A stretch of 64,000 bases of DNA from DTKY01 sp037440765 (GTDB taxonomy: Bacteria; Acidobacteriota; Terriglobia; Bryobacterales; Bryobacteraceae). This document shows positions 36,684 through 45,501 of the stretch, piece by piece. The stretch covers positions 1 through 64,000 of the forward strand of contig JBBITL010000022.1 of assembly GCA_037440765.1 (NCBI GenBank). Reading direction: 5' to 3'. The notes beneath the pieces were generated by a model that was not told the origin of the DNA, searched no databases, and was given only the letters and a program-made list of their open reading frames with translations. The translations under genes and the position numbers were made by a program. The number at the start of each line of letters is the position of its first letter. Positions within the stretch are counted from its first letter, which is position 1.

Positions 36684-39600
36684 GTCCGCTGGAGATTCTC
36701 AATGCCTACCTGAAGCGCCTGGAATCGCGCTTCCGCCTGGCTGCTTTGGCGCGCGGTGCGGCCCTGGTGGCCGTGGCGGCGCTGGTGGTGACCCTGGTGC
36801 TGGTCGTGGCGTCCAACTGGCTCGCCTTCTCCGAGCCCATCCTCACCGGCGGCCGCATCATTCTGTTCCTCAGCCTGGCCTTCGCGGCAGCGTTCGGAGC
36901 CGTCGTGCCGCTGCTTAAGATCAACCGGCGCTACGCCGCCGAGGCCGCCGAACGCAGGGTTCCGGATCTCGACCAGCGGCTGATCACCATCGCGGACAGA
37001 CAAAAGGACCCCGCGCAGCGGCCGTTTCTCGAATTGCTCGCCGCCGACACACTGACGCTGACCGATAAGGCAGGACCCGGGACATTGGTGGGACGTTCCG
37101 CGCTGGCAGGTCTGCTGTCGACCGCGGCCGCGGCGCTGGGCGTGCTCCTGTGGCTCATACTCGGCGCCTCCGGTTTTGTCGGATACGGCGCGCGGCTGCT
37201 GTGGGCGGGACCGCCCCGCGCCGGCGGGACCGCGCCCGCGTTCTATGACATCCTTGTCACGCCGGGCGACAGGACCGTTCGCCGGGGCGCCAGCCAGGCG
37301 GTGACCGCGCAACTGGTCGGGTTCGATTCTCCCGCCGTGCGCCTGTTCGCCAGGTACCGCGACTCGGCCAAGTGGGAGGAAGCTCCCATGTTGCCGCAGC
37401 CCGGGAGCCTGCAATACGAGTTCCTGTTCGCCGGCATCCCCGAGACGGTGGAATACTACGTCTCGGCGGGCAGGCTGCGCTCCAAGACCCATACGCTCAC
37501 GGTGGTGGACGTTCCCGGCGTGAAGCGCATACGGGTCACCTACCGCTACCCCTCCTGGACCGGGCTTCAGCCGGAGACCGAGGATCCCGGCGGAGACCTG
37601 CGCGCCGTTCAGGGCACCGAGGCGGAAGTCGCCATCGAGACCGACCGGCCACTGGCCAGCGGCCAGTTGGTCATGGAGAACGGCGCGCCGGTTCCACTCG
37701 CCCAGGGGGCGGGGAACTGGGTCACGGGAAGGATCAGAATCGAGCAGGACGGGTCATACTTTGTGGCCGCCCTGGACCGGGGCGAGCAGGTGCGCCTCAC
37801 CGACGATTATTTCATCGAATCGCGCGCCGACCAGCAGCCGCTGGTCCGCATAGTCCGCCCCGGACGCGATGCGCGCGTCAGCCCGATCGAGGAGGTCGTG
37901 GTGGCCGTGGACGCCGCCGACGATTACGGGCTCCAGGATCTCACCCTGCACTACTCGGTCAACGCGGGACCCGAGAGGACCGTCCCGCTGCTGAAGCGGA
38001 AGGGCGCCCGGGAAAGCGACGGTTCCATCCTGCTGGAGCTGGAGGACTACAAGCTTGCCCCCGGCGACATGGTGTCGATGTACGCCACCGCGCGCGACGC
38101 CAGGAACACGGCCCGCACCGACATCTTCTTCCTCGAGGCCCAGCCATTCGAGCGCGAATACACCCAGAGCCAGCAGATGGGAGGCGGCGGTGGGGCGGGC
38201 GGCGAAGGCGGGCAGCAGGGCGAACGCGAAGGGCAGATCTCGCAGCGCCAGAAGGAGATCATCAGCGCCACCTGGAACCAGCTTCGCGACAAGTCTGGTG
38301 ACAGGAAGGCGGCGGCAGAGAACGCGCAGTTCCTTTCCGGCATGCAGGCCAAGTTGCGGGACCAGGCTCAGTCCCTCGCCACTCGCATGGGCCGCCGCGA
38401 GCTGACTCAGGAGAACGAGGAGTTTCGCGACTTCGGCAACGAGATGCAGCAGGCCGCCAAGTACATGAGCGCCGCGGCCGACAGATTGAAGGCCGGCAAG
38501 TGGCAGGAGGCCCTGGTGCCGGAGCAGCAGGCCCTGGCGCACCTGTTGCGCGCCGAGTCCACCTACCGCAAGATTCAGGTGGCCTTCGGCAACCGCGGCC
38601 AGCAGGGTGGCGGAGGCGGCGGTGGAGGAGGAGGGGCGCAGCGGGACCTGGAGAACCTCTTCGACCTGGAGCTGGACACCGAGCGCAACCAGTACGAGAC
38701 GGGGCAACAGGCCTCCACCGGAGCCAGCCAGCGCGCCCGCGAGATCGACGAAGCCTTGCAGCGGCTGGAGCAACTGGCGCGCCGGCAGCAGGAACTGGCC
38801 AACCGCGGCCGGCAGCAGCCGCAGCAGACCCTCCAGCAGCGCTGGCAGCAGGAACTTCTGCGGCGCGAGGCGGAACAGTTGCGGGAGCGCATGGAGCAAC
38901 TGGCCCGTGGCGGACAGCAGGGGCAACAGGGCCAGCAAGGGCAACAGGGCCAGCAAGGNNNNNNNNNNNNNNNNNNNNNNNNNNNNNNNNNNNNNNNNNN
39001 NNNNNNNNNNNNNNNNNNNNNNNNNNNNNNNNNNNNNNNNNNNNNNNNNNNNNNNNNNCCCGTGGCGGACAGCAGGGGCAACAGGGCCAGCAAGGGCAAC
39101 AGGGCCAGCAAGGCCAGCAGGGACAGGCCGGGCGCGCCTCTTCGGGCGACCAGCGTCTCGATCAGGCGCTGCGCCGGCTGAGCGAGGCCACCGAGGACAT
39201 GCGCCGCGCCAACTCGCAGCAGAGCCAGGCCGATGCACGGCGCGCGGCGGAGCGTCTTCAGGAAGCCCAGGATCTCATGCGGGGCATGCGCGGCCAGCAG
39301 GCCAACCAGCAGCTTGACGATCTGGCCCGCCGCGCCGAGCGGTTGGCCGGCCAGCAGCAGGACTTCCAGAACCAGGTCAGGGACATGCTGGGCGCCCAGC
39401 CCGATCCGCAGGCCTACACGCGCCCGGCTACGGGCAGCCAGCTTGAGCAGTCCCGCAAGCTGGCCACCGAGCGGGACCGCATGGTCGAGGAGCTCACCGG
39501 CATCGAACGCGAGATGCAGCAGTCGGCCCGCGAACTGGCGGGAAGCCAGCGCGCGGCGTCATCTCAGCTGCGCGAGGCGCTCGGCGAATTGCAGCAGAAC

Positions 39601-40428
39601 GAGATCAGCACGCGCATGAAGTACAACAGCGACCTGCTCCGGAAGGGGTATGGCGCGTACGCCCTCCCGCGTGAGGCTCCCATCACCCAGGGGCTGAACC
39701 AGTTGCGCGACAGACTTCGCGACGCCCGCGGCGCGCTGGACAACGCCGCGCCGGAGCGCGGCGAACGTGAGCAGGCGCTGGCCCGCCTGGAGCAGTTGCG
39801 AAACCGCCTCCAGAGCGCCACGCGGCAGGGCCAGCAGGGGCAACAGGGCCAGCAGGGGCAACAGGGCCAGCAGGGGCAACAGGGCCAGCAAGGGCAACAG
39901 GGCCAGCAAGGGCAACAAGGCCAGCAGGGTCAGGGGGGCGGTGGTGGCGGCGGCGAAGGCAACCGGGCCTTCGGAGACCCGCGCGGCGGCCCCTCGCGCC
40001 AGGGATCGAATCTTGGCGGCTTCGACCGCTCGGCCATGAACCAGGGCGACTGGCGGCCCGCGCCGCTTCCGCCCCAGACCGGGCGCGTCAGCGACGCGGA
40101 CCTTGCCAGAATCTACCAGGAGAGCATGCGCGATCTGGCGGCGCTCGGCGGCTCGCTGCGCGGCACCACCGCCGGCACTCGCGACATCCAGGAGCTTCTT
40201 GAGGAGATGAAGCGCCTGGATCCCAGTCGTTTCCCCGGCAACCCCGAGCTGATCGAGAAGATCAGGGCGCAGATCCTTCCCGGACTGGAGCAGTTGGAAC
40301 TGCGACTGCGGCGGCAACTCGACGAGGAGCAGGGGGGCCAGGTGCGCAACGCCGCCAGCGAGCCGGTGCCGCCCGGTTACTCCGGCGCCGTCGCCGACTA
40401 CTTCCGCCGCCTCGGCAAATCCAGGTAG
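36680..40428 (+). CDS. DUF4175-like giant membrane protein with collagen-type GQQ tracts (interrupted by assembly gap)
   Basis: The gene starts at ATG 36680 and ends at 40428, with a 100-N gap inside. The N-terminal 180 residues hold three membrane helices (LARGAALVAVAALVVTLVLV, IILFLSLAFAAAFGAVVPLL, LLSTAAAALGVLLWLILG). Ig-like segments (GVKRIRVTYRYPSWTGLQPE) and a DUF4175-type region follow. Then comes a long Gln/Arg-rich coiled coil, a first GQQ tract at the gap, more coiled coil (LEQSRKLATERDRMVEELTG) and a second tract of 11 GQQ triplets. The frames left and right of the Ns differ, but deleting the gap and one copy of its 55-bp duplicated edge (155 bases) restores one frame of 1,197 residues. 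It is the last gene of the operon. Confidence 0.78.
38959..39058. other. assembly gap (100 N) flanked by identical 55-bp edges
   Basis: The bases 38904-38958 and 39059-39113 are identical and abut the Ns on both sides. This is the signature of two contig ends that overlap inside a GQQ-coding repeat but were joined with a fixed-length placeholder. The true length here is unknown. Confidence 0.95.
39829..39927 (+). repeat. tandem 9/18-bp repeat coding 11 GQQ triplets
   Basis: Eleven 9-bp units mostly alternate GGCCAGCAG and GGGCAACAG, giving an 18-bp higher period and an uninterrupted (Gly-Gln-Gln)11 run followed by a poly-Gly stretch. The same unit builds the tract at the assembly gap. Gly-X-Y periodicity is collagen-like. 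Confidence 0.9.
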
Positions 40429-40454
40429 GGCAGGACTCCCGGCCTGTACGCTGC

Positions 40455-40481
40455 TATACTGGCACAAGTCGAAAGTTCGAC
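40455..40481 (+). promoter_or_regulatory. -10 box and operator-like inverted repeat before the small secreted protein gene
   Basis: TATACT (40455-40460) is followed at 40468-40481 by GTCGAAAGTTCGAC, a perfect 6-bp inverted repeat with a 2-base spacer, at the expected transcription start. This placement suits a repressor site. No clear -35 is visible. Confidence 0.4.
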
Positions 40482-40522
40482 ACGAATCGCGGGCTCAGGC
40501 TCCGGCCTGCTGAGGAGAGCAG

Positions 40523-40891
40523 ATGATCAATCGACGAGGCCTGTTTTTGGCCACCGCCGCGCTGGCGGGCACGTTTCTTATCGTCACCGCGCTCGCGGCC
40601 GCGGATGATGTGAGCGGAACTTGGCATTTTGTGTTTCAAACCGACGGCGGCGAGCGGCAAGCGCCCGCCACCTTCAAGGTTGAGGGCGTCCAAGTGACCG
40701 GCAAGTTCGGTGAGGCTGATGTGAAAGGCACTTACAAGGACGGCGCCATCAACCTCGCCTTTCCCTTCACCTCGCCCGAAGTAGGCCCCGGAACCATGAG
40801 CATCAAAGGCTCGCTGGCTTCCGGCGCTCTGAGCGGCGACTGGGAGTTCGCCGGATACCGGGGAACGTTCGTAGCCAAACGCCCCCAGTAG
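40523..40891 (+). CDS. small secreted beta-rich protein, paralogue A
   Basis: The 122-residue precursor has a signal peptide (LFLATAALAGTFLIVTALAA). The mature part alternates short strands: VSGTWHFVFQTDGGERQAPA, FKVEGVQVTGKFGEADVKGT, INLAFPF, MSIKGSLASGALSGDWEFAG. The pattern suggests a small beta-barrel, perhaps lipocalin-like, with no catalytic residues. The same order of elements (G-W opening, VTGxx, a G-K/T strand, SGxLxG, F-A end) occurs in the gene at 41886, on the other side of purU, so the two look like diverged paralogues. A GAGGAG ribosome site precedes ATG 40523. Function unknown. Confidence 0.65.
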   Translation: MINRRGLFLATAALAGTFLIVTALAAADDVSGTWHFVFQTDGGERQAPATFKVEGVQVTGKFGEADVKGTYKDGAINLAFPFTSPEVGPGTMSIKGSLASGALSGDWEFAGYRGTFVAKRPQ

Positions 40892-40930
40892 GGCCTCCGA
40901 CGGGACATGCTCCCGCGCGCGGAGGGACCG

Positions 40931-41785
40931 ATGAAGAACACGGCTATCCTGCTGATTGACTGCCCCGACCGCAAGGGCATCGTCGCCACGGTCGCCGGCT
41001 TCCTCTACTCGCACGGGGCCAACATCCTCCACGCCGACCAGCACCAGGACAGCGGACTGCAACTGTTCTTCATGCGCGTCGAATGGTCGCTCGATGGTTT
41101 CGGCCTGCCGCCGGACCGCTTCGCCGATGAGTTCCGCTCCATCGCGGAGGAGTTCCGCATGCGTTGGCGGCTGGAGTATTCATCGCAGCCGTCATCGGTG
41201 GCGATCTTCGTTTCGCGCCAGCACCACTGCCTGCTGGACCTCCTCCACCGCCACCACAACTCCGAGTTGCCCTGCCGGATCCCGGCCATAGTGAGCAACC
41301 ACGCCGATGCCGCGCGGCTGGCCGGGTTCTACGGCATCCCGTTCCATCACATCCCGGTGGATGCGTCGAACAAGGGCGAGGCCGAAAGCCGGCAGTTAAC
41401 TCTGCTCGAGGAAAACAGGGTTGACCTGGTGGTTCTGGCCAGGTACATGCAGATCCTCTCGCCGGAGTTCGTCGCCCGCTACGCGAGCCGCATCATCAAC
41501 GTGCATCATTCATTTCTGCCGGCTTTCAGCGGCGCCAAGCCGTACCATGCCGCCTTCCGCCGGGGCGTGAAGCTGATCGGCGCAACCAGCCATTATGTGA
41601 CCGAGGATCTGGACGAAGGTCCTATCATCGAACAGGACGTTGCGCGCGTCAGCCACCGCTACGAACTGGAGGACTTCATCGAGAAGGGGCGCGACCTGGA
41701 GCGCATGGTGCTGTCCCGCGCCGTGCGCTGGCACCTGGAGCACCGCATCCTGTGCTACGCCAACAAGACCGTGGTCTTCGACTGA
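40931..41785 (+). CDS. purU: formyltetrahydrofolate deformylase
   Basis: The 284-residue protein starts at ATG 40931 after GGAGGG. It has an N-terminal ACT domain (AILLIDCPDRKGIVATVAGF, HGANILHADQHQD) and a C-terminal formyltransferase-fold domain with IPAIVSNHADAARLAGFYGI, FHHIPVD, VDLVVLARYMQILSPEFVAR, IINVHHSFLPAFSGAKPYHA (catalytic His) and IGATSHYVTEDLDEGPIIEQD (catalytic Asp). PurU hydrolyses 10-formyl-THF to formate and THF, balancing one-carbon pools and supplying formate. All catalytic elements are present. It is flanked by two small secreted proteins, with no other folate gene nearby. Confidence 0.94.
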   Translation: MKNTAILLIDCPDRKGIVATVAGFLYSHGANILHADQHQDSGLQLFFMRVEWSLDGFGLPPDRFADEFRSIAEEFRMRWRLEYSSQPSSVAIFVSRQHHCLLDLLHRHHNSELPCRIPAIVSNHADAARLAGFYGIPFHHIPVDASNKGEAESRQLTLLEENRVDLVVLARYMQILSPEFVARYASRIINVHHSFLPAFSGAKPYHAAFRRGVKLIGATSHYVTEDLDEGPIIEQDVARVSHRYELEDFIEKGRDLERMVLSRAVRWHLEHRILCYANKTVVFD

Positions 41786-41885
41786 ACTGGCGGTGCCGCG
41801 GCCGCGCAGGGGCGTCTGAGCGCCGGATGCAGCACGCGATGCCGATTGCATATATCAGAAGCCTGGAAAGGAAAAGAAGACCGAC

Positions 41886-42254
41886 ATGAAGAGACTCCTT
41901 GCAGCATCCCTCGTCCTGCTGTGGGCCGCCTTGTGGGCGGCAGATGAAAGTACCATCGCCGGGCGCTGGAACATCCATTCCAGCATCATGGGCAACGAAA
42001 GCGACCAGGAGTGCACGTTTGTCGTGAAGGGAGACGCGCTTACCGGCACTTGCAGCGCCCCCCAGGGTTCAGCGGACGTGGCGGGCAAGGTGAGGGGCAA
42101 CAGCGTGAGCTGGCAGCGGAAGACTCAATACGACGGCCAGGACCTCACGATCGTGTACACGGGCAAGATCGATTCAGGAGGAAAACTGACGGGTTCTATC
42201 GAAGTGCAACCCTTTGGGGTCGAGGGCGAATTCACGGCAGCAAGGGTCAAATAG
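41886..42254 (+). CDS. small secreted beta-rich protein, paralogue B
   Basis: The 122-residue precursor has a signal peptide (LLAASLVLLWAALWAAD). The mature part (STIAGRWNIHSSIMGNESDQ, CTFVVKGDALTGTC, ADVAGKVRGNSVSWQRK, LTIVYTGKIDSGGKLTGSIE) follows the same strand layout as the protein at 40523 and has the same length. It contains two cysteines, which paralogue A lacks. AAGGAAAAGAAGA precedes the ATG. It probably folds as a small barrel in the periplasm. No enzymatic motif is visible. Confidence 0.65.
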   Translation: MKRLLAASLVLLWAALWAADESTIAGRWNIHSSIMGNESDQECTFVVKGDALTGTCSAPQGSADVAGKVRGNSVSWQRKTQYDGQDLTIVYTGKIDSGGKLTGSIEVQPFGVEGEFTAARVK

Positions 42255-42294
42255 CGCCAACCGGCTAAATGACAGGATTCCGGGCAGGCTGGAG

Positions 42295-44844
42295 CTATTC
42301 GGCCGCTCGGACGGCCAGCAGAACCTGCTGCGAGACGCGGGACCCGACCGACGCGGTCAGCGGAACCGAATCGTCGGGTTGCACGTCGGAGGATATCTCG
42401 ATCCTGGCCTCGTAGCTGCCTGAAATGGCCGAGGGCTCCAGCGTCAGGGGCCTGTGCGGCACGCCGCCGACGGTCAGAACCAGGCGGGCCAGTTCGGCCG
42501 GCCCAGCGTGGGGCTCCAGGCCCGCGATGCCAATCAGCAGGGTCTCCCCGATGAAGGCCGGCCGGCTCACGCCAACAGGTTCCCCGGCCATGTTCCTAAC
42601 AGTCCGGATCACTGGAGGCGGGGCGTCGATGGGCAGCACGACGGGGGCCGCCGCCAGGCCGTTCACTCTGAGCCGCAGAATCGCGGGGCCGGTCTCCAGC
42701 GACGCCGGGACCGACACCGTGACGCTTCCGTTTTCCAACGCTGCCACCGGCGCGGGGATGTCGGCGATCGTAACGCTCACCGCGGCCGCCGTCACGCCGG
42801 CCGGCAACTGCGAAACCGCCAGCGCCGCCAGCCCGCCTGCGTATACGCTGGCATGGCCGGTGGCCGGGTTAACCGCCACGGGAGTCACCACCGGCGCCCC
42901 AGTCTGCGGCGGCTGCACCTCCAGAGCCAGGTCCCTCGAAGCCACCTGAAGGCCCGTGACAACCGACAGCGGGAGGACCCGCGCCCGCGCTCCGGGGGCC
43001 ACGTGTACGTTGGCCCACAGCCGGTCGGGGCCGAGCGCCCAGACGCGGCGCACCACCACGTCGCTCGATCCGAACCCGGCCACGGTCCGGTCCTCGGCGA
43101 AGCCCGTGTTCACCCCCGTGATTTCGATCATGGCTTCGCTCCCTGCCGGAAGCGCCGCAGGCCACAGCGTCACGGAGGGCGCGCCGGTTGCCGCGTAAGT
43201 ATAGGCGGGCGGGTTGGCGCCGTCCAGGAAAAGGGAGTCCTGCCCGTCCAGGTCAGCCGCGGTGACCACCGCCCGGTGCCCAGGTGCGCCCTGCGGTGGA
43301 ATCACGGTCAATGCCCCCGTGGCCGTGTCGTAACCTGCCATGGTGGCCGGCAGCCCGTCGAACATGATCTGCGTGGAGCTCGTGAAGTTCGAGCCGGTCA
43401 CCACCAATACCTGCCGGCCCTCGGAGTCAGTGCCGGCCGCGATACCGGCCACCGACGGGGGCTGGCTCCGCACCACGTGGAAACCTGCCGGCAGCACGTA
43501 CGTTTCTCCGTTGAGCGAGAAAACCAGGTGCCGCGGGCCCTCGCCGCCGAACGGTGAAAACCCAAAGCCGATCTGGAGGAAAGACGGGGCGGGAGGATAC
43601 GCAGTCACCGCGTCTTTGACCACGGTTGCCGATGAGCCAACCGCGCTGACCTCGAGCCCCGGCGCGCGCGCGTTGTTGGCAATCAGGCCTTTGCCCGCGG
43701 CTACCAGGAACCTCCGCGGCCCGTTGGCGTTAACAAATGCCGGCTTGACGGCGATGGAGCCGGGGAAGCTGTACGTCGTGACGCCGTATACCCCCAGCGG
43801 GCCCCGCGGGCTGACGCTGAAGTCGTACCCGGCGGTGTCCTTTCCCGCCCGCACCGTGACGATGCTGGCTTGCGGGAGGGTCTTGACGTTCGGGTGAAAC
43901 ACGGCGTCAAACAGAGGTCCTGCCGGAACGCGGCTGCCGTCCGGAAGGGACGGCAGAACGATATCGGCAGGTCCAAGCTCAGGCTGTCCGCCGGGAGGCA
44001 GCGAGTGGGCGTAAAGATAGTACTGCGCCGGCGCCAACCCGCCGATGCGGAAGTAGCCGTCGCGGTCCGTTAAGGCGCTCACCGCGGCCCCCGCCGGCTC
44101 CAGGGCCATCACCGCGGCCAGGTGCACCCCCGCGCCGCCAAGCGTAACGCGGCCGCTGATGCTCCCGGTGCGCCTGGCGAACGACGGAGCGGGGTATAGG
44201 AAAGATATGCCGGCGATGTCGTCGGCCGCCAGCGGCCGGGACCGTGTCACCGAACGGGTCACCTCGGTGGACATCGCGCCGGAGGTAAGCGTGTGCTGCA
44301 ATCCGAGCGCGTGACCCAGTTCGTGCACCACCGTCAGGAAGAAGGCGCTGCTATGGCTGGGGCGCTGGGAGAGATCCCTCCCGAGAACCAGAATGGAGCG
44401 CGTAATAGGAACGAATGCACCGCCTTCACCTGTGACCAGCGAGGAACGTGAAGTGGGCCCTCCCAGCGCAATCAGCCCCGGCGGAAGCTCTACTTCGCCG
44501 AAGTACACGTCCACTCCGGGCGTGGTCTGGCTCAGGCCCGCAGCGGACAAACCGCCGAACTCTAAACGCAGCGCCGAGGTCTCCACATCGTTCCAGACCC
44601 TGGCCGCCAGCCGGATCTGGCTGAGGATGGACGTGAAACTGTCACCGGGCGCCAGCTTGTCGGGCCCCTGGCCCGATACGAAGTAGTGCAGCGTGCGGTT
44701 GGGAAGCGCGTTCAGATCGAACTTCTCGGGCGCGGACTGGAACGGGCCCGTGGCGCTCGTGTAGTGAATAAACGGGTAGTAGCCGAAGGCGGCCACCGTG
44801 CCTGCGAGCAGGACCGCCGCCAGCACCGCCGCCGGCCGGCTCAT
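42295..44844 (-). CDS. secreted matrixin-type (M10) metalloprotease with regulatory-like and IPT/TIG domains
   Basis: The protein has 849 residues from ATG 44844, which overlaps the stop of the preceding gene (ATGA); the open frame upstream of it is a shadow. A signal peptide covers about residues 1-20. The catalytic domain has HELGHALGLQH at residues 174-184 and a Met-turn GAMS (Met191), the metzincin pattern. A carboxypeptidase-regulatory-like domain follows (GSISGRVTLGGAGVHLAAVM), then several IPT/TIG-like modules (VLVVTGSNFTSSTQIMFDGL) and a terminal domain of the acidobacterial extracellular type (FIGETLLIGIAGLEPHAGPA). It is likely an exported protease or a protease-derived adhesin. The zinc site appears intact. 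Confidence 0.78.
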   Translation of the reverse strand: MSRPAAVLAAVLLAGTVAAFGYYPFIHYTSATGPFQSAPEKFDLNALPNRTLHYFVSGQGPDKLAPGDSFTSILSQIRLAARVWNDVETSALRLEFGGLSAAGLSQTTPGVDVYFGEVELPPGLIALGGPTSRSSLVTGEGGAFVPITRSILVLGRDLSQRPSHSSAFFLTVVHELGHALGLQHTLTSGAMSTEVTRSVTRSRPLAADDIAGISFLYPAPSFARRTGSISGRVTLGGAGVHLAAVMALEPAGAAVSALTDRDGYFRIGGLAPAQYYLYAHSLPPGGQPELGPADIVLPSLPDGSRVPAGPLFDAVFHPNVKTLPQASIVTVRAGKDTAGYDFSVSPRGPLGVYGVTTYSFPGSIAVKPAFVNANGPRRFLVAAGKGLIANNARAPGLEVSAVGSSATVVKDAVTAYPPAPSFLQIGFGFSPFGGEGPRHLVFSLNGETYVLPAGFHVVRSQPPSVAGIAAGTDSEGRQVLVVTGSNFTSSTQIMFDGLPATMAGYDTATGALTVIPPQGAPGHRAVVTAADLDGQDSLFLDGANPPAYTYAATGAPSVTLWPAALPAGSEAMIEITGVNTGFAEDRTVAGFGSSDVVVRRVWALGPDRLWANVHVAPGARARVLPLSVVTGLQVASRDLALEVQPPQTGAPVVTPVAVNPATGHASVYAGGLAALAVSQLPAGVTAAAVSVTIADIPAPVAALENGSVTVSVPASLETGPAILRLRVNGLAAAPVVLPIDAPPPVIRTVRNMAGEPVGVSRPAFIGETLLIGIAGLEPHAGPAELARLVLTVGGVPHRPLTLEPSAISGSYEARIEISSDVQPDDSVPLTASVGSRVSQQVLLAVRAAE

Positions 44845-45383
44845 CGAGCCCCCGCTTTCTGCTGCATGCGGGCCACCCGCGATTTCAACTCCGCCAGCCG
44901 CAACCGCACCGGCTGGTCCGCCACCATCCGGCCGGTCTTCGGGTCTAGCATGGCCTCGCTGCTGGCGTGGCGGGACGCGGTCAACTCGCCGTTGGCCTCG
45001 CGCGCGAGGGTAAACACGCCCTGCGACAGGCCAATAACGTGAGTGAGCCCGCTCGGGCCCGTCCAAAGAAACAGCAGGTACTCCCCGCCCATGGTCAGCG
45101 CCGGAGCCCCTGAGAACGTCTGCCGCAACCCCTGGAGCGCTCCGCCGGGGATCACCACGTCCAGCCGCGCGGCCTCGGCTCCCTTGAACCGCTCGGCGAC
45201 CTGGACGGAGTAGCGCGTGTAGATCAGAGGCCCGTGCTGCTCAGTGCCCGCGCCCAGCACCCGGCCCCGGACTATGGCGGTCGAGCGCTCGATCATGTCA
45301 TCCGTGCTCAGGTACTCCAGCGTGGCGGACCAGCACGCCGCAGCCAGCGCCGCCAGGCACGCCACACGCACGAATCGCCGCAT
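44841..45383 (-). CDS. secreted protein of unknown function, partner of the matrixin gene
   Basis: The start is ATG 45383 (an in-frame GTG at 45392 is possible; no clear ribosome site for either), giving 180 residues with a signal peptide (VACLAALAAACWSA). The mature region (LEYLSTDDMIERSTAIVRGR, YTRYSVQVAERFKGAEAARL, GGEYLLFLWTGPSGLTHVIG, GVFTLAREANGELTASR) has the layout of small beta-rich secreted proteins often found just before metalloprotease or dockerin-like genes. Its stop overlaps the matrixin start by ATGA, so production is coupled. It could be an inhibitor, chaperone or substrate; nothing in the sequence decides. Confidence 0.6.
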   Translation of the reverse strand: MRRFVRVACLAALAAACWSATLEYLSTDDMIERSTAIVRGRVLGAGTEQHGPLIYTRYSVQVAERFKGAEAARLDVVIPGGALQGLRQTFSGAPALTMGGEYLLFLWTGPSGLTHVIGLSQGVFTLAREANGELTASRHASSEAMLDPKTGRMVADQPVRLRLAELKSRVARMQQKAGAR

Positions 45384-45501
45384 CACGCCCACGGACGTAG
45401 CAGTTGTATCTCCATATCAACAGTTTGAAAACAAAGGACATGAGAATGCTGTGGGACTCCGGGCTGGGTCGTCCGGACGCGGCCCTGAGACACGGCGCCG
45501 C

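Noticed and set aside
38904..39927. CRISPR-like short repeats
   Set aside because: Units are 9/18 bp, contiguous without spacers and in frame as GQQ codons, so this is a coding tandem repeat.
44845..45066. N-terminal extension of the matrixin frame
   Set aside because: It overlaps the coupled small-protein gene; ATG 44844 gives a signal peptide and an ATGA overlap.
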